64,000 nt of DNA from Eubacterium sp. 1001713B170207_170306_E7 (GTDB lineage Bacteria; Bacillota; Clostridia; Eubacteriales; Eubacteriaceae), in contig NZ_JADMVE010000001.1 of the NCBI RefSeq assembly GCF_015547515.1, positions 310,406 to 374,405 of the forward strand. Direction: 5' to 3'. The translations under genes and the position numbers were made by a program. Under the pieces are notes generated by a model. It was given only the letters and a program-made list of their open reading frames with translations. It had not been told where the DNA came from and did not search any database. Positions 51,574 through 61,579 of this stretch are shown here, piece by piece (position 1 is the stretch's first letter; the number at the start of each line of letters is the position of its first letter).

Positions 51574-52488
51574 ATGAAGACAGAATTAAATAAAAAAATA
51601 CCCTTTGGGGGGTGCTCGTTGAAGGATTTTGGCATGATCGCAGTCGGAGCCTTTTTGCTTTCACTGGGGATCAGCTGGTTTGCAGACCCGGCAGGCCTGG
51701 TCGTGGGAGGAATCAGCGGTCTCGCCATTGTCGTGAAGGCGGTAACGGAGAGCTGGTTTGGTTTTGCGGTGCCCCTTGCGGTCACGAACCTTGTTCTCAA
51801 TGTGCCGTTGTACCTGATCAGCCTGAAGCAGAGGGGCTTTGGCTTTATCCAAAAATCCATCTACGCGGTTTTGCTGATGACGCTGTTTTTATGGGTGGTC
51901 GAGTATATTCCCAACATCTTTGATTTTAAGGATGATCTGCTGCTGGCGGCGCTGGCATGCGGCGTGCTGTCCGGCGTTGGCATCGGTATGGTGATGCGTG
52001 TCAATGGAACCACCGGCGGGACAGAAATGCTGGCGGCCATTGTCAAATTCATCCACCCGCATTTTCCGATCGCCAAGCTCATCTTTTTTATCGACGCGGC
52101 CATTATTGCACTGGGCTTTTTTATCTTTGGACCAGAGCGGACCGTCTACGCGGTTATCAGTGTTTATGTCTGCTCTAAAATCATTGATGGCATGCTGGAG
52201 GGCGTTCATTTTGCCAAGGAGGCTCTGATCATCAGCGATAAAAGCAAGGAAATATCCGAAGCGATTTTTGAGTATCTGGACCGCGGCAACACGGGAATTC
52301 CCATCAAGGGAATGTATACTGAGGAGGAAAAGGAAATGCTGATGGTGGTGGTTTCTCAGAAGGAGGTTGTCCAGCTGCGCCAGATTGTGACCGCCATTGA
52401 TCCCAGAGCCTTCTTAATCATCGGGGATGTCCATGAGGTGCTGGGCGAAGGCTTTAACGAAGATTATGACGAGCTGAGCCTGAGTTAG
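51574..52488 (+). CDS. YitT family membrane protein (DUF161/DUF2179)
   Basis: A 304-residue protein. Residues ~15-200 hold five to six membrane helices of the YitT type, with ISWFADPAGLVVGGISGLAIVVKAV, GVGIGMVMRVNGTTGGTEMLAAI and FIDAAIIALGFFIFGPERTVYAVISVYV. Residues ~215-295 are the soluble DUF2179 domain (GNTGIPIKGMYTEEEKEMLMVVVSQKEVVQLRQIVTAIDPRAFLIIGDVHEVLGEGF). The family role is not settled; transport is commonly assumed. Start ATG 51574 behind AAAGGAGAC. The apbE gene follows 8 bp later, so they are probably co-transcribed. Confidence 0.9.
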   Translation: MKTELNKKIPFGGCSLKDFGMIAVGAFLLSLGISWFADPAGLVVGGISGLAIVVKAVTESWFGFAVPLAVTNLVLNVPLYLISLKQRGFGFIQKSIYAVLLMTLFLWVVEYIPNIFDFKDDLLLAALACGVLSGVGIGMVMRVNGTTGGTEMLAAIVKFIHPHFPIAKLIFFIDAAIIALGFFIFGPERTVYAVISVYVCSKIIDGMLEGVHFAKEALIISDKSKEISEAIFEYLDRGNTGIPIKGMYTEEEKEMLMVVVSQKEVVQLRQIVTAIDPRAFLIIGDVHEVLGEGFNEDYDELSLS

Positions 52489-52496
52489 GAGGGTGT

Positions 52497-53579
52497 ATGC
52501 GAAGCAAATACTTAAAATTAGCCGGACTGGTGCTGGCTGTGTGTATGGCATTTGTGAGTCTGGCGGGCTGCGGAAAAGAAAAAGTCGCGACCCGCACCGA
52601 TTTCGCGCTGGACACGGTGATCACCATCGCGGTCTATGGCCAGTCGGATGAAGCGGTTTTAAAAGAGCCCTTTAACCGGATCCGCGAGCTTGATAATAAG
52701 CTGAACGCTTTTTCGGAGGACAGTGAGATTTCTAAAATTAACGCTGCGGCCGGCCAGGAGCCTGTGGCGGTATCTCAGGATACCTTTAACGCGGTAAAAA
52801 AGGGGCTGGAGTACAGTGAGAAGTCGGGCGGGGCCTTTGACATCACCATCGGTCCCCTTGTGGATTTATGGAAAATAGAGACGCCGGGGGAAGGTACTGT
52901 ACCTGAGCAGTCCGACATTGACGCGGCCAGGGCCCTTGTGGATTACCGGAAGGTGGTGCTGGATGAAGCCGCCCAGTCGGTATTTCTGCAAGAACCGGGA
53001 ATGAAGATTAATCTGGGTGCCATCGCAAAAGGGTTTATCGGTGATGAGGTAAAGGCGGTTCTGCAATCGGAAGGTGTGGAGCGGGCCATTATTAATCTCG
53101 GCGGCAACGTGGTGCTGATCGGCGGGAAGTCGAAGCGTGAGCCCTTTACCGTGAGCCTGGCAGATCCTGAAGACCCGCTGAGTAATGGCAGTATCAGCAA
53201 TGCCTCCACCCTTGGCGTTTTAAAAGAGCGGGATAACGCCGTGGTCACCTCAGGGGATTACGAGCGCTACTTTATCGGCCCAGACGGTAAAAGATACCAC
53301 CATATTCTGGACCCTAAGACCGGCTATCCTGCGGAATCCGGGCTGCACCAGGTGACGGTCACAAGCGGTCATTCTGCCGAAGCGGACGCGCTGTCAACCT
53401 CCTTCTTCGTGATGGGGCTCGATCAGGCCATGGCTTATATCGGCGGGACAGAGGGCATTGAGGCTGTTTTTGTGACAGAGGATAACCGCATTGTGGGAAC
53501 AAAAGGAATGGAAGATGCTTTTGTCTTTGATGAGCAGCACTATGGCAGCCAGTATACACTGGAATTTACAGAACCTTGA
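52497..53579 (+). CDS. apbE: FAD:protein FMN transferase (lipoprotein)
   Basis: A 360-residue ApbE flavin transferase that attaches FMN covalently to Thr/Ser of target proteins such as Rnf and Nqr subunits, outside the membrane. An N-terminal lipoprotein signal ends in SLAGCGK (lipobox Cys ~23). Conserved blocks are FALDTVITIAVYG, ELDNKLNAFSEDSEISKIN, INLGAIAKGFIGDEV, INLGGNVVLIG and the metal site DPKTGYPAESG ... SAEADALSTSFFVMG. The start follows TAGGAGGGTGT. If the host is an Rnf-bearing acetogen, RnfD and RnfG would be natural targets; Rnf genes are not in this window. Confidence 0.95.
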   Translation: MRSKYLKLAGLVLAVCMAFVSLAGCGKEKVATRTDFALDTVITIAVYGQSDEAVLKEPFNRIRELDNKLNAFSEDSEISKINAAAGQEPVAVSQDTFNAVKKGLEYSEKSGGAFDITIGPLVDLWKIETPGEGTVPEQSDIDAARALVDYRKVVLDEAAQSVFLQEPGMKINLGAIAKGFIGDEVKAVLQSEGVERAIINLGGNVVLIGGKSKREPFTVSLADPEDPLSNGSISNASTLGVLKERDNAVVTSGDYERYFIGPDGKRYHHILDPKTGYPAESGLHQVTVTSGHSAEADALSTSFFVMGLDQAMAYIGGTEGIEAVFVTEDNRIVGTKGMEDAFVFDEQHYGSQYTLEFTEP

Positions 53580-53677
53580 TTCTGAACACCCATTTATTTA
53601 CAAAACCTTTATGAGCTTTTGAATATAATAAAAGCATAAAAAAGAAGCCACCGGACGTGGTGGAAAAGAGGAAATAA

Positions 53678-54169
53678 ATGAATGCGGGATTTTCAGAACA
53701 AGCGATAACAGAGAAAACAGGCAAATGGCAGTTGAGCTGCCAGTCCTTTGCCGGGACAGAGGCGGACGAGCTGGCCGCCATAGCGGCTCTGTGCTATAAG
53801 CATGACCACAGTGAAACAGGACAGGCGGTTTATAAACAGGTGTGCCGGCGTTACCCCAATGCGGCCGGCTTTTTTCAGAACGCTGGGTGCAGACCGGTGG
53901 CTTATAATGAAAAGACAGGCCTGAGTGGTGTGAATATTGACGGAAGCATCATAAGGAAGGGAAGCCCGGACGCTGTGCATTGCTATTTTCTGGCCCTGGG
54001 CCATGCCTTTCCGGATGCCTGTATACTGGCGGAAAGAACGTCGGGCGGACCGGGATACAGAGCGGAGGTGCTCTGTAAAGATGGGAAGGTCATCGGCATG
54101 GTCACTTTGATCCTGGAGCAGGCGGTTATCTCGGTAAATAAGAAAAGCGGCAGCGTTTTGACAGCCTGA
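53678..54169 (+). CDS. Hypothetical protein
   Basis: A 163-residue soluble protein behind AAAGAGGAAATAA. It has conserved-looking segments VYKQVCRRYPNAAGFF, GLSGVNIDGSIIRKGSPDAVHCYFLALGHAFPDACILAERTSGG and VIGMVTLILEQAVISV, with five cysteines. I do not recognise the family. It ends in a long terminator before the kdp locus and is not part of it. Confidence 0.65.
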   Translation: MNAGFSEQAITEKTGKWQLSCQSFAGTEADELAAIAALCYKHDHSETGQAVYKQVCRRYPNAAGFFQNAGCRPVAYNEKTGLSGVNIDGSIIRKGSPDAVHCYFLALGHAFPDACILAERTSGGPGYRAEVLCKDGKVIGMVTLILEQAVISVNKKSGSVLTA

Positions 54170-54171
54170 GA

Positions 54172-54210
54172 AAGAGAGATGAAAAGAGCGGTTTTCATCT
54201 CTCTTTTTTA
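54172..54210 (+). terminator. Terminator before the kdp locus
   Basis: A perfect 14-bp stem AAGAGAGATGAAAA / TTTTCATCTCTCTT followed by TTTT. Confidence 0.9.
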
Positions 54211-54246
54211 TGTGGCGGGGCGATCGTAACGAAACATTAATGTCGG

Positions 54247-54290
54247 TATATACTTTCTTTACACTATCTTTATTTCTGCACAGGTATAAT
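54247..54290 (+). promoter_or_regulatory. kdp promoter with KdpE box
   Basis: TATATACTTTCTTTACAC at 54247-54264 closely follows the KdpE-binding sequence of the E. coli kdp promoter (TATAC, T-rich, TTTACAC). A -10 TATAAT lies at 54285-54290 with a poor -35, as expected for a promoter needing activation by phosphorylated KdpE. Confidence 0.75.
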
Positions 54291-54319
54291 TCAGACATCG
54301 GAAGGAGTGAAGACGTGTT

Positions 54320-54409
54320 ATGGGAATGATAGCCATCATCGCAGGTATTCTCGGCTTAGGCTTAATGGGGTACCTGTTCTATGTTTTGTTCAGAGGTGAA
54401 AACCTATGA
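54320..54409 (+). CDS. kdpF: KdpF-like small subunit
   Basis: A 29-residue single-helix membrane peptide ([20 protein letters not shown], then YVLFRGENL), of the size and type of KdpF, which stabilises the KdpABC complex. An AAGGAG site lies 11 bases upstream. Its stop overlaps the kdpA start (ATGA at 54406-54409), the normal kdpF-kdpA arrangement. Confidence 0.85.
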   Translation: MGMIAIIAGILGLGLMGYLFYVLFRGENL

Positions 54410-56091
54410 GCAGCGTGGTTGTTCAGGATGTGATCTTTCTGGCCGCGGTTATAGGACTGGGGATTCCGATCGGAAAGCTGACCTGTAAAATTATGGAGGG
54501 CGGTAAGATACGCCTTTTAGGTTTTTTAAGACCTGTGGAGCTTTGTGTGTACAAAGCAATGGGCGTTGATGAAACCAAGGGGATGAGCGGCAGGCAGTAT
54601 GTCTTTGCGGCCCTCTTGTTCAGCCTTTTTGGTCTGATCTTTCTGATCGCTCTGCTGATGTGCCAGGGCTTTCTTCCCTTTAACCCAGAAGGATTACCGG
54701 GATTGAGCTGGGATCTGGCCTATAACACAGCGGCAAGCTTTGTGAGCAATACAAACTGGCAGGCATACAGCGGTGAGACAACACTCTCGTACCTGTCCCA
54801 GTTTCTGGGCTTAACGGTTCAGAACTTTGTGTCGGCGGCAACCGGGATTGCGGTTCTGTTTGCCTTGATCAGAGGGTTCATTCTTAAGAAATCAAAAACC
54901 GTTGGAAATTTCTGGTGTGACCTTGTAAGAACGGTTTTGTACCTGCTGCTGCCCTTATCCCTGATTGTTGCCATCATCCTGATGTCTCAGGGCGTTGTGC
55001 AGACGCTGGCGCCATACGCTCAGGCCGCGCTGCTGGAGGGCGGCGGTTCTCAGGTGGTTCCTCTGGGGCCGGCGGCCAGCCAGATTGCCATCAAGCAGCT
55101 GGGCACAAACGGCGGCGGCTTCTTTGGCGTTAACTCAGCCTTTCCGCTGGAAAACCCGACGGCCATTTCCAATTTTGTGGAATGCTGGGCGATCATCGTT
55201 ATTCCGGCAGCCCTGTGCTTTACTTTTGGTAAAGCCGTAAAGGACAGCCGACAGGGCCGGAGCATTTTGACCGCCATGACCCTGGTGTTTATTATTGCGT
55301 TGACCCTGACCACCATGAGCGAATACAACCTAGGACCGCAGTTCAATAATGTGGCGGCCTCTGCCAGCATTGAAGGGAAAGAGGTCCGGTTTGGAGCGGG
55401 CGGTTCGGCGCTTTGGGGCGTTACCACAACGGCGGCCTCCAATGGATCGGTCAATTCCATGCACGACAGCTTTACACCGCTGGGCGGCATGCTTCTGATG
55501 TTTATGATGCAGCTGGGAGAAATTATCTTCGGCGGCGTCGGCTCTGGGCTTTACGCGATGCTGGCCTTTGCGATCCTCGCGATTTTTATCGCCGGGCTGA
55601 TGGTTGGGCGTACGCCGGAATATCTTGGCAAAAAGATTGAGCCCTTTGATATGAAGATGACCTGTGTGATCATTCTGGTTCCGCCGCTGCTCATATTGGG
55701 CGGAACGGCCATTGCCACCATGATGCCGCAGGTCTCTGACTGGCTGACAAACAGCGGGGCTCACGGATTTTCGGAAATCCTTTATGCCTATACCTCCGGC
55801 GGGGCCAACAACGGGAGCGCCTTTGCGGGCTACGCGGCCAATAACGTGTTTAACAATGTGATGATCGGTTCGGAAATGCTGCTGGTGCGCTTTATTCCAA
55901 TGGCTGCGGTTATTCGCCTCGGGGCAAATCTGGCGTCAAAAAAGGCAGTGCCCCAAAGCGACGGGACGCTCAGCACCACAGGCCCAATGTTTGTGGGGCT
56001 GCTGATCGGTGTTTTTCTGATCATCGGTGCGCTCAGCTTCTTGCCGGCGCTGGCTCTGGGGCCAATTGCCGATTTCTTTACCATGCTATGA
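54406..56091 (+). CDS. kdpA: Potassium-transporting ATPase, ion-channel-like subunit
   Basis: A 561-residue membrane protein with about ten helices, forming the potassium selectivity filter of the KdpFABC pump. The four filter-like repeats are visible as [53 protein letters not shown](with [13 protein letters not shown] before it) and [15 protein letters not shown]. Length equals the family norm. It is translationally coupled to kdpF. Confidence 0.97.
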   Translation: MSSVVVQDVIFLAAVIGLGIPIGKLTCKIMEGGKIRLLGFLRPVELCVYKAMGVDETKGMSGRQYVFAALLFSLFGLIFLIALLMCQGFLPFNPEGLPGLSWDLAYNTAASFVSNTNWQAYSGETTLSYLSQFLGLTVQNFVSAATGIAVLFALIRGFILKKSKTVGNFWCDLVRTVLYLLLPLSLIVAIILMSQGVVQTLAPYAQAALLEGGGSQVVPLGPAASQIAIKQLGTNGGGFFGVNSAFPLENPTAISNFVECWAIIVIPAALCFTFGKAVKDSRQGRSILTAMTLVFIIALTLTTMSEYNLGPQFNNVAASASIEGKEVRFGAGGSALWGVTTTAASNGSVNSMHDSFTPLGGMLLMFMMQLGEIIFGGVGSGLYAMLAFAILAIFIAGLMVGRTPEYLGKKIEPFDMKMTCVIILVPPLLILGGTAIATMMPQVSDWLTNSGAHGFSEILYAYTSGGANNGSAFAGYAANNVFNNVMIGSEMLLVRFIPMAAVIRLGANLASKKAVPQSDGTLSTTGPMFVGLLIGVFLIIGALSFLPALALGPIADFFTML

Positions 56092-56108
56092 TGTGAAAAG
56101 GTGAAAAA

Positions 56109-58169
56109 ATGAAGAAAAAAAGTATGTTCAGCAAAGACATCATGAGGGACGCTCTCATCCAGTCTATAAAAAAATTAACACCGCGCGTGCAGATCAAAAA
56201 TCCTGTTATGTTTGTGGTATATCTTGGAGCCATACTCACATCGGTTTTATTCGTGCTGTCACTGCTTGGCATCAGCGATGCTCAGAGCAGCTACACGCTG
56301 ACCATCGCCATTGTTCTCTGGCTGACGGTTCTCTTTGCCAATTTCGCCGAAGCGCTGGCAGAGGGCAGAGGACGCGCTCAGGCAGAGAGCCTGAGGAGCA
56401 GCCGGAAGGATGTAATGGCGAGAAAGCTGAAAACAGCCGACGCCAACGCAGATTATACAGAGGTGAAGGCTTCTGAACTAAAAAAAGGCGATTTCTTTCT
56501 GGTAAAAGCAGGAGAACAGATTCCTATGGACGGCGAGGTTATCATCGGCGCGGCATCGGTGGATGAAAGCGCCATCACCGGCGAATCGGCTCCGGTAATC
56601 CGGGAGTCCGGCGGAGACAGAAGCGCTGTGACGGGTGGTACCTCGCTGGCCTCGGACTGGCTTGTTGTCCGTGTGACGGCCGAGTCTGGAGAAACCTTTC
56701 TGGACAAGATGATCGCCATGGTGGAGGGCGCGTCCAGGAAAAAAACACCCAATGAGATTGCCCTTCAGATTTTGCTGGTAACCTTAACCATTATATTTTT
56801 AGCCATCACCATCACGCTGTTTCCCTTCTCCGGATTTGCCGCGGCACAGACCGGGCAGGGGGAAGCGGTTTCCATCACCAACCTTGTGGCTTTGCTGGTC
56901 TGTCTGGCACCGACCACCATCGGCGCACTGCTTTCCTGCATTGGGATTGCGGGTATGAGCCGTTTAAACCAGGCCAACGTACTGGCCATGAGCGGCCGTG
57001 CCATTGAAGCCGCCGGTGATGTGGATGTGCTCCTTTTGGATAAAACCGGCACCATCACCCTCGGCAACCGCCAGGCCAGCGCGTTTCTGCCTGTAAAGGG
57101 CATAAGTGAAGAAGAACTGGCCGACGCGGCGCAGCTTGCCTCGCTGGCGGATGAAACACCCGAGGGACGCAGTATTGTGATTCTGGCTAAGGAAAAATTC
57201 AATATCCGCGGACGGGATATGGAAAAGCTCAACGCCGATTTTGTGGAGTTTACAGCCAAAACCCGCATGAGCGGGATCAATTATAACAATAATGTGATCC
57301 GGAAAGGCGCGGCTGACGCGATCAAAGATTACGTGATGGTTAAGGGCTACCCTTATCCGGATGAATGTGAGAAGATTGTCGAAACTGTTGCAAACCAGGG
57401 CGGGACGCCTCTGGTCGTTGCCAAAAACGGACAGGTGCTGGGGGTTGTCCACCTCAAGGATATTATCAAAAACGGCGTGAAGGAAAGGTTTGATGATCTG
57501 AGAAAAATGGGTATTAAAACCATTATGATCACTGGCGACAACCCGATGACCGCTGCGGCCATTGCGGCCGAAGCGGGCGTGGATGATTTTCTGGCAGAGG
57601 CGACGCCGGAAACCAAGCTGGATTTAATCAGGGATTACCAGTCCAAGGGGTATCTGGTTGCCATGACCGGTGACGGTACCAATGACGCACCGGCCCTTGC
57701 CCAGGCCGATGTGGCCGTAGCCATGAATACAGGGACACAGGCCGCGAAGGAGGCTGGAAATATGGTGGATCTGGATTCCAGCCCCACCAAGCTCATCGAG
57801 GTGGTGCAGATTGGAAAACAGCTGCTGATGACCCGGGGCTCATTGACGACCTTCAGCATTGCCAACGATGTGGCCAAGTACTTTGCCATTATCCCGGTTC
57901 TGTTCTTTGCCATTTACCCGCAGCTTTCGGCCTTGAATTTTATGGGACTGACCAGCGGAACCAGCGCCATGCTCTCAGCCATTATCTATAACGCGCTGAT
58001 CATCGTCGCTCTGATTCCTCTGGCTTTAAGAGGTGTAAAATACCAGGAACAGCCGGCCGGAAAGCTGCTGAGGCGCAACATGCTTGTCTATGGGCTGGGA
58101 GGGCTCGTCGCGCCCTTTATAGCCATCAAGCTGATTGATATGATCCTGACCGTTTGCGGTCTGGCGTGA
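56109..58169 (+). CDS. kdpB: Potassium-transporting ATPase, catalytic P-type subunit
   Basis: A 686-residue P-type (class IA) ATPase energising potassium uptake. Visible motifs are the actuator loop AITGESAPV, the phosphorylation site [13 protein letters not shown] with Asp310, the nucleotide-domain [51 protein letters not shown], and the hinge [29 protein letters not shown]. The length and the [13 protein letters not shown] end block are standard. It follows kdpA by 17 bp. Confidence 0.97.
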   Translation: MKKKSMFSKDIMRDALIQSIKKLTPRVQIKNPVMFVVYLGAILTSVLFVLSLLGISDAQSSYTLTIAIVLWLTVLFANFAEALAEGRGRAQAESLRSSRKDVMARKLKTADANADYTEVKASELKKGDFFLVKAGEQIPMDGEVIIGAASVDESAITGESAPVIRESGGDRSAVTGGTSLASDWLVVRVTAESGETFLDKMIAMVEGASRKKTPNEIALQILLVTLTIIFLAITITLFPFSGFAAAQTGQGEAVSITNLVALLVCLAPTTIGALLSCIGIAGMSRLNQANVLAMSGRAIEAAGDVDVLLLDKTGTITLGNRQASAFLPVKGISEEELADAAQLASLADETPEGRSIVILAKEKFNIRGRDMEKLNADFVEFTAKTRMSGINYNNNVIRKGAADAIKDYVMVKGYPYPDECEKIVETVANQGGTPLVVAKNGQVLGVVHLKDIIKNGVKERFDDLRKMGIKTIMITGDNPMTAAAIAAEAGVDDFLAEATPETKLDLIRDYQSKGYLVAMTGDGTNDAPALAQADVAVAMNTGTQAAKEAGNMVDLDSSPTKLIEVVQIGKQLLMTRGSLTTFSIANDVAKYFAIIPVLFFAIYPQLSALNFMGLTSGTSAMLSAIIYNALIIVALIPLALRGVKYQEQPAGKLLRRNMLVYGLGGLVAPFIAIKLIDMILTVCGLA

Positions 58170-58179
58170 GGTGATGAAG

Positions 58180-58752
58180 ATGACTGAAAATAAATCTGTA
58201 GTAAGACCTGCCCTTGTCGGGTTTTTGATATTGGCGTTGATCACTGGTGTTATCTATACCTTTGTCTGTACGGGCATCGGACAGCTTTTATTTAACCATC
58301 GGGTAAACGGAAGCATGATTACCGGCGAGGTGGACGGCCAGGAGGTTCCGTATGGCTCTGAATTTCTGGCGCAGCCCTTTACAGAGCCCCAGTATCTGAT
58401 CGGCAGGCCCTGGAATGACGGCGCGCCCACAAACTTAAACCCAGTAGGGGATGAGCAGGCAGCCCTGGTACAGGAGAGAATTGACTGGTGGCATGAGCTG
58501 GACCCGGAAAACACCGCGGATATTCCAATGGAGCTTGTGACGGTTGGCGGCAGCGGCTATGATCCGGATATTACGCCGGCCGGGGCGGAGTACCAGACAG
58601 CGCGCATCGCCAGAGAACGCGGTATCCCTGAGGAAAAGGTAAGAGAAATCATCGCGGCCAATACGACAGACCGTGCCTTTGGCGTGCTGGGCGAACCGAC
58701 TGTTAATGTGCTCAGAGTAAATTTAGCGCTTGATGGTATTGAAACAGAATAA
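58180..58752 (+). CDS. kdpC: Potassium-transporting ATPase subunit C
   Basis: A protein of about 190 residues with one N-terminal membrane helix (PALVGFLILALITGVIYTFVCTGIGQLLF) and a soluble domain containing GSEFLAQPFTEPQYLIGRPWNDGAP, VTVGGSGYDPDITPAGAEYQTARIARERGI and AFGVLGEPTVNVLRVNLAL, all KdpC signatures. Starts at 58171 (GTG), 58174 and 58180 (ATG) are in frame; the AGGTGAT site overlaps the first two, so I favour 58180. Confidence 0.94.
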   Translation: MTENKSVVRPALVGFLILALITGVIYTFVCTGIGQLLFNHRVNGSMITGEVDGQEVPYGSEFLAQPFTEPQYLIGRPWNDGAPTNLNPVGDEQAALVQERIDWWHELDPENTADIPMELVTVGGSGYDPDITPAGAEYQTARIARERGIPEEKVREIIAANTTDRAFGVLGEPTVNVLRVNLALDGIETE

Positions 58753-58769
58753 TCGTCTGTGATAGTATT

Positions 58770-58795
58770 AAAGGATAGAGAGAGCTCTATCCTTT
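58770..58795. repeat. Hairpin between kdpC and kdpD
   Basis: A perfect 11-bp inverted repeat AAAGGATAGAG / CTCTATCCTTT with a four-base loop in the 103-bp gap. No T run follows, so it may be a processing or stability element separating kdpFABC from kdpDE rather than a full terminator. Confidence 0.65.
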
Positions 58796-58855
58796 GAGAC
58801 GTTGGAGGTTTTGTTGCTGGACAATGGATAAACAATGTCATGATGGAGGTAAAAT

Positions 58856-61579
58856 ATGGATTTTCGGGATGAACGGCCAAATCCGGAACGCTTACTGGAA
58901 GAAATAAACGAAGAAGAACGGCGCAGCAGAAAGGATGAAGAGGGGATCGGCCATCTGAAAATCTTTTTTGGCTACTGCGCGGGTGTGGGGAAGACCTACG
59001 CGATGCTTGAGGAGGCGCAGCAGCTCTATAAAAAGGGTGTGGATGTACTGGTCGGCTATGTGGAGCCGCATACCCGTCCGGAGACCATGGCAATGCTCGA
59101 GGGGCTGCCCGCAATCCCGCCCCAGACAGTGGACTATAAGGGGATCCGCCTTAAGGATTTTGATCTGGACAAAGCATTGGAGCAAAAGCCCAAGGTCATT
59201 ATCGTCGATGAGTTTGCCCACACAAACCCGGAGGGCTTTCGCAATAAAAAGCGCTATCAGGATATTGAAGAGCTACTGAACGCGGGGATTGATGTGTATA
59301 CCACGGTCAATGTCCAGCATATCGAAAGCCTGAACGATGTGGTCAGCAGCATCACCGGCATTATTGTGCACGAGCGTGTGCCGGACTATGTTTTTGATAA
59401 AGCGGACAAAATCAAGCTGGTGGACATAGACCCCGAGGAGCTTCTGAAGCGCTTTGAGGAGGGAAAGGTCTACGCGCCTGAAAAGGCTGATCTTGCTAAA
59501 AGGCGGTTTTTTACCGTTGAGAACCTAAACGCCCTGCGTGAGATTGCCATGCGTAAAGCCGCAGACCGCATTGTCAGCGGCGCCGGCGCCAAGAAGAAAA
59601 AAGTGCCCTTTTCCAAGATGCTGGTATGCGTCGGGCCCTCGCCGTCTTCGGCACATTGTATCCGGACCACGGCCAGAATCGCCGACGCTTTTCATATCCC
59701 GTGGGTGGCGCTGTATGTCAAAACCTCAGACCGGACCTACGCGGACATCGGCGAGCGTAAAAACCTGCAGGATAACATGAATCTGGCAGAGCAGCTGGGC
59801 GCAGAGATTGTGACCATGCAGGGCGATGATATGGCCATGGTAATATCGGAATACATCAAACAGTCCGGCATCACCAATGTTGTGATCGGCAAGGGCAGGA
59901 ACAAGCCCAATCCCTTTAAGGAGGACCTGGAGGATCAGCTGCTGAGCATGAATCCGGGGATCGAGATTCACATTGTGCCGGACAGCCAGACAGAAAAAAG
60001 CGGCGGCGGCCTTCCGAAGAAACGGCTGAGCTGGATAAACAAGCGTATTCTGAGCCTGCACTTCTCGCTGAAGGATTTTGGGAAAACGGCCCTGCTGCTT
60101 GTGCTGGCAACAGCCATCTCATTTGGGCTCAGGGAGCTTAATCTGGGCGATCAGAATATTATAATGGTCTATATTCTCTCGATTCTGGTGATTTCCAGGT
60201 TAACCGTCGGCTATTTATATGGGGTGTGCGCCTCTGTTTTTGGGGTGCTGCTCTTTAATTTTTTCTTTACAGAGCCGTACTTCACCTTTAACGCCACCAA
60301 CCCAACCTACCCGGTCACCTTTATTGTGATGCTTCTGGTAGCGTTGATGACCAGCGCCTTAACCAATGGGATTAAGGTTCAGGCAAAAATGGCGGTGATG
60401 AATGAGCGGCGCACCGAGATTCTCTATGAGCTGAGCAAAAAGCTGCTGATTACCCGGGGTCTTGAAAACATCGTGGCTCTGACAAACGAATCCCTGACCT
60501 CTATTTTTGAGCGTTCGGTTATTTTCTATACGCAGAACCCGGATGAAAAGTACCGGGGAAGCTTTATGCAGGGGCCGGAGCAGACAAGCGGCGCTTTTAT
60601 GCAGTCCAAGGAGGAAGCGGCTGTGGCGCACTGGGTTTTCCAAAACAAAAAGGCCGCGGGCAACGGCACCGACACATTGGTGGGCTCCAGGGGCTTTTAC
60701 ATGCCGGTGGTCTCACAGGGCCATGTTTTAGGTGTGATCGGCGTCTCCTGCGCCGAGGAAATGCTTGCGCCTAAACGGCGGGCGTTTTTGAAAATGATTG
60801 TCTCGCAGGTTGCCATGGCCCTTGAGCGGCAGCGCCTTTCGGATGAACAGGGAAAGGCCCGGCTGGAAACAGAAAAGGAAAAAATGCGGAGTAATTTTCT
60901 CCGCGCCATTTCCCATGATCTGCGGACACCGCTGACAGGGATTTTAGGCTCAAGCTCAGCATTGCTCGAAAATATCGGAGAGCTGGACATTCCAACACAG
61001 AAGCGGCTTTTAAAGGATATTAAGGACGATTCGGAATGGATTATCCGCATGGTTGAGAATCTGCTTTCTGTCACACGTATCGGTGAGGGAAAGGTCGATT
61101 TGAAAAAGCATCCTGAGGCGGTGGAGGAAATTGTCGGCGAAGCCGTCGCCATAATCCGCAAGCGCTTCGACCATACGGATATTAAGGTTGAGGTGCCGGA
61201 TACCCTTCTGATGGTGTCCATGGACGGCACGCTGATCGAGCAGGTAATGATCAATTTAATGGAAAATGCCATCAAGTATGCGGGCGCGCATCCCGTTTTG
61301 GATGTAAAGGTGCAGAATTCAGGGACAAAAGCCCGCTTTATGGTGGGCGATAACGGGGAGGGAATCTCCCCGGCCATGCTGCCGCACATTTTTGAAGGCT
61401 ACATGGGAGACGATGAAAAAAGCAGCGATTCGCGGCGGGGCATGGGAATCGGATTGACCATCTGTAAATCCATTGTCGATGCTCACGGCGGTACGCTGGA
61501 AGCAAGAAATAAACAAGAAGGCGGAGCGGAATTCAGTTTTGAGCTGCCTGTAGAGGAGGATGACAATCATGAGTCATAA
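58856..61579 (+). CDS. kdpD: KdpD osmosensitive potassium sensor histidine kinase
   Basis: A 907-residue full-length KdpD. In order: the KdpD N-terminal domain with GYCAGVGKTYAMLEEA and VIIVDEFAHTNPEG (residues ~30-240), a Usp-type domain (~250-370), four membrane helices of DUF4118 (~400-500), a GAF-like region, HisKA with His687 in RAISHDLRTPLTGILG, and HATPase_c with NLMENAIKYA and GDNGEGISPAM. It phosphorylates KdpE at low potassium or under osmotic stress. The Usp region in Firmicutes may bind c-di-AMP. Start behind TGGAGGTAAAAT; the end overlaps kdpE. Confidence 0.96.
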   Translation: MDFRDERPNPERLLEEINEEERRSRKDEEGIGHLKIFFGYCAGVGKTYAMLEEAQQLYKKGVDVLVGYVEPHTRPETMAMLEGLPAIPPQTVDYKGIRLKDFDLDKALEQKPKVIIVDEFAHTNPEGFRNKKRYQDIEELLNAGIDVYTTVNVQHIESLNDVVSSITGIIVHERVPDYVFDKADKIKLVDIDPEELLKRFEEGKVYAPEKADLAKRRFFTVENLNALREIAMRKAADRIVSGAGAKKKKVPFSKMLVCVGPSPSSAHCIRTTARIADAFHIPWVALYVKTSDRTYADIGERKNLQDNMNLAEQLGAEIVTMQGDDMAMVISEYIKQSGITNVVIGKGRNKPNPFKEDLEDQLLSMNPGIEIHIVPDSQTEKSGGGLPKKRLSWINKRILSLHFSLKDFGKTALLLVLATAISFGLRELNLGDQNIIMVYILSILVISRLTVGYLYGVCASVFGVLLFNFFFTEPYFTFNATNPTYPVTFIVMLLVALMTSALTNGIKVQAKMAVMNERRTEILYELSKKLLITRGLENIVALTNESLTSIFERSVIFYTQNPDEKYRGSFMQGPEQTSGAFMQSKEEAAVAHWVFQNKKAAGNGTDTLVGSRGFYMPVVSQGHVLGVIGVSCAEEMLAPKRRAFLKMIVSQVAMALERQRLSDEQGKARLETEKEKMRSNFLRAISHDLRTPLTGILGSSSALLENIGELDIPTQKRLLKDIKDDSEWIIRMVENLLSVTRIGEGKVDLKKHPEAVEEIVGEAVAIIRKRFDHTDIKVEVPDTLLMVSMDGTLIEQVMINLMENAIKYAGAHPVLDVKVQNSGTKARFMVGDNGEGISPAMLPHIFEGYMGDDEKSSDSRRGMGIGLTICKSIVDAHGGTLEARNKQEGGAEFSFELPVEEDDNHES

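Noticed and set aside
54320-54409. Chance short frame before kdpA
   Set aside because: Rejected as chance because size, single hydrophobic helix, ribosome site and the ATGA overlap with kdpA all fit KdpF; it is annotated as real.
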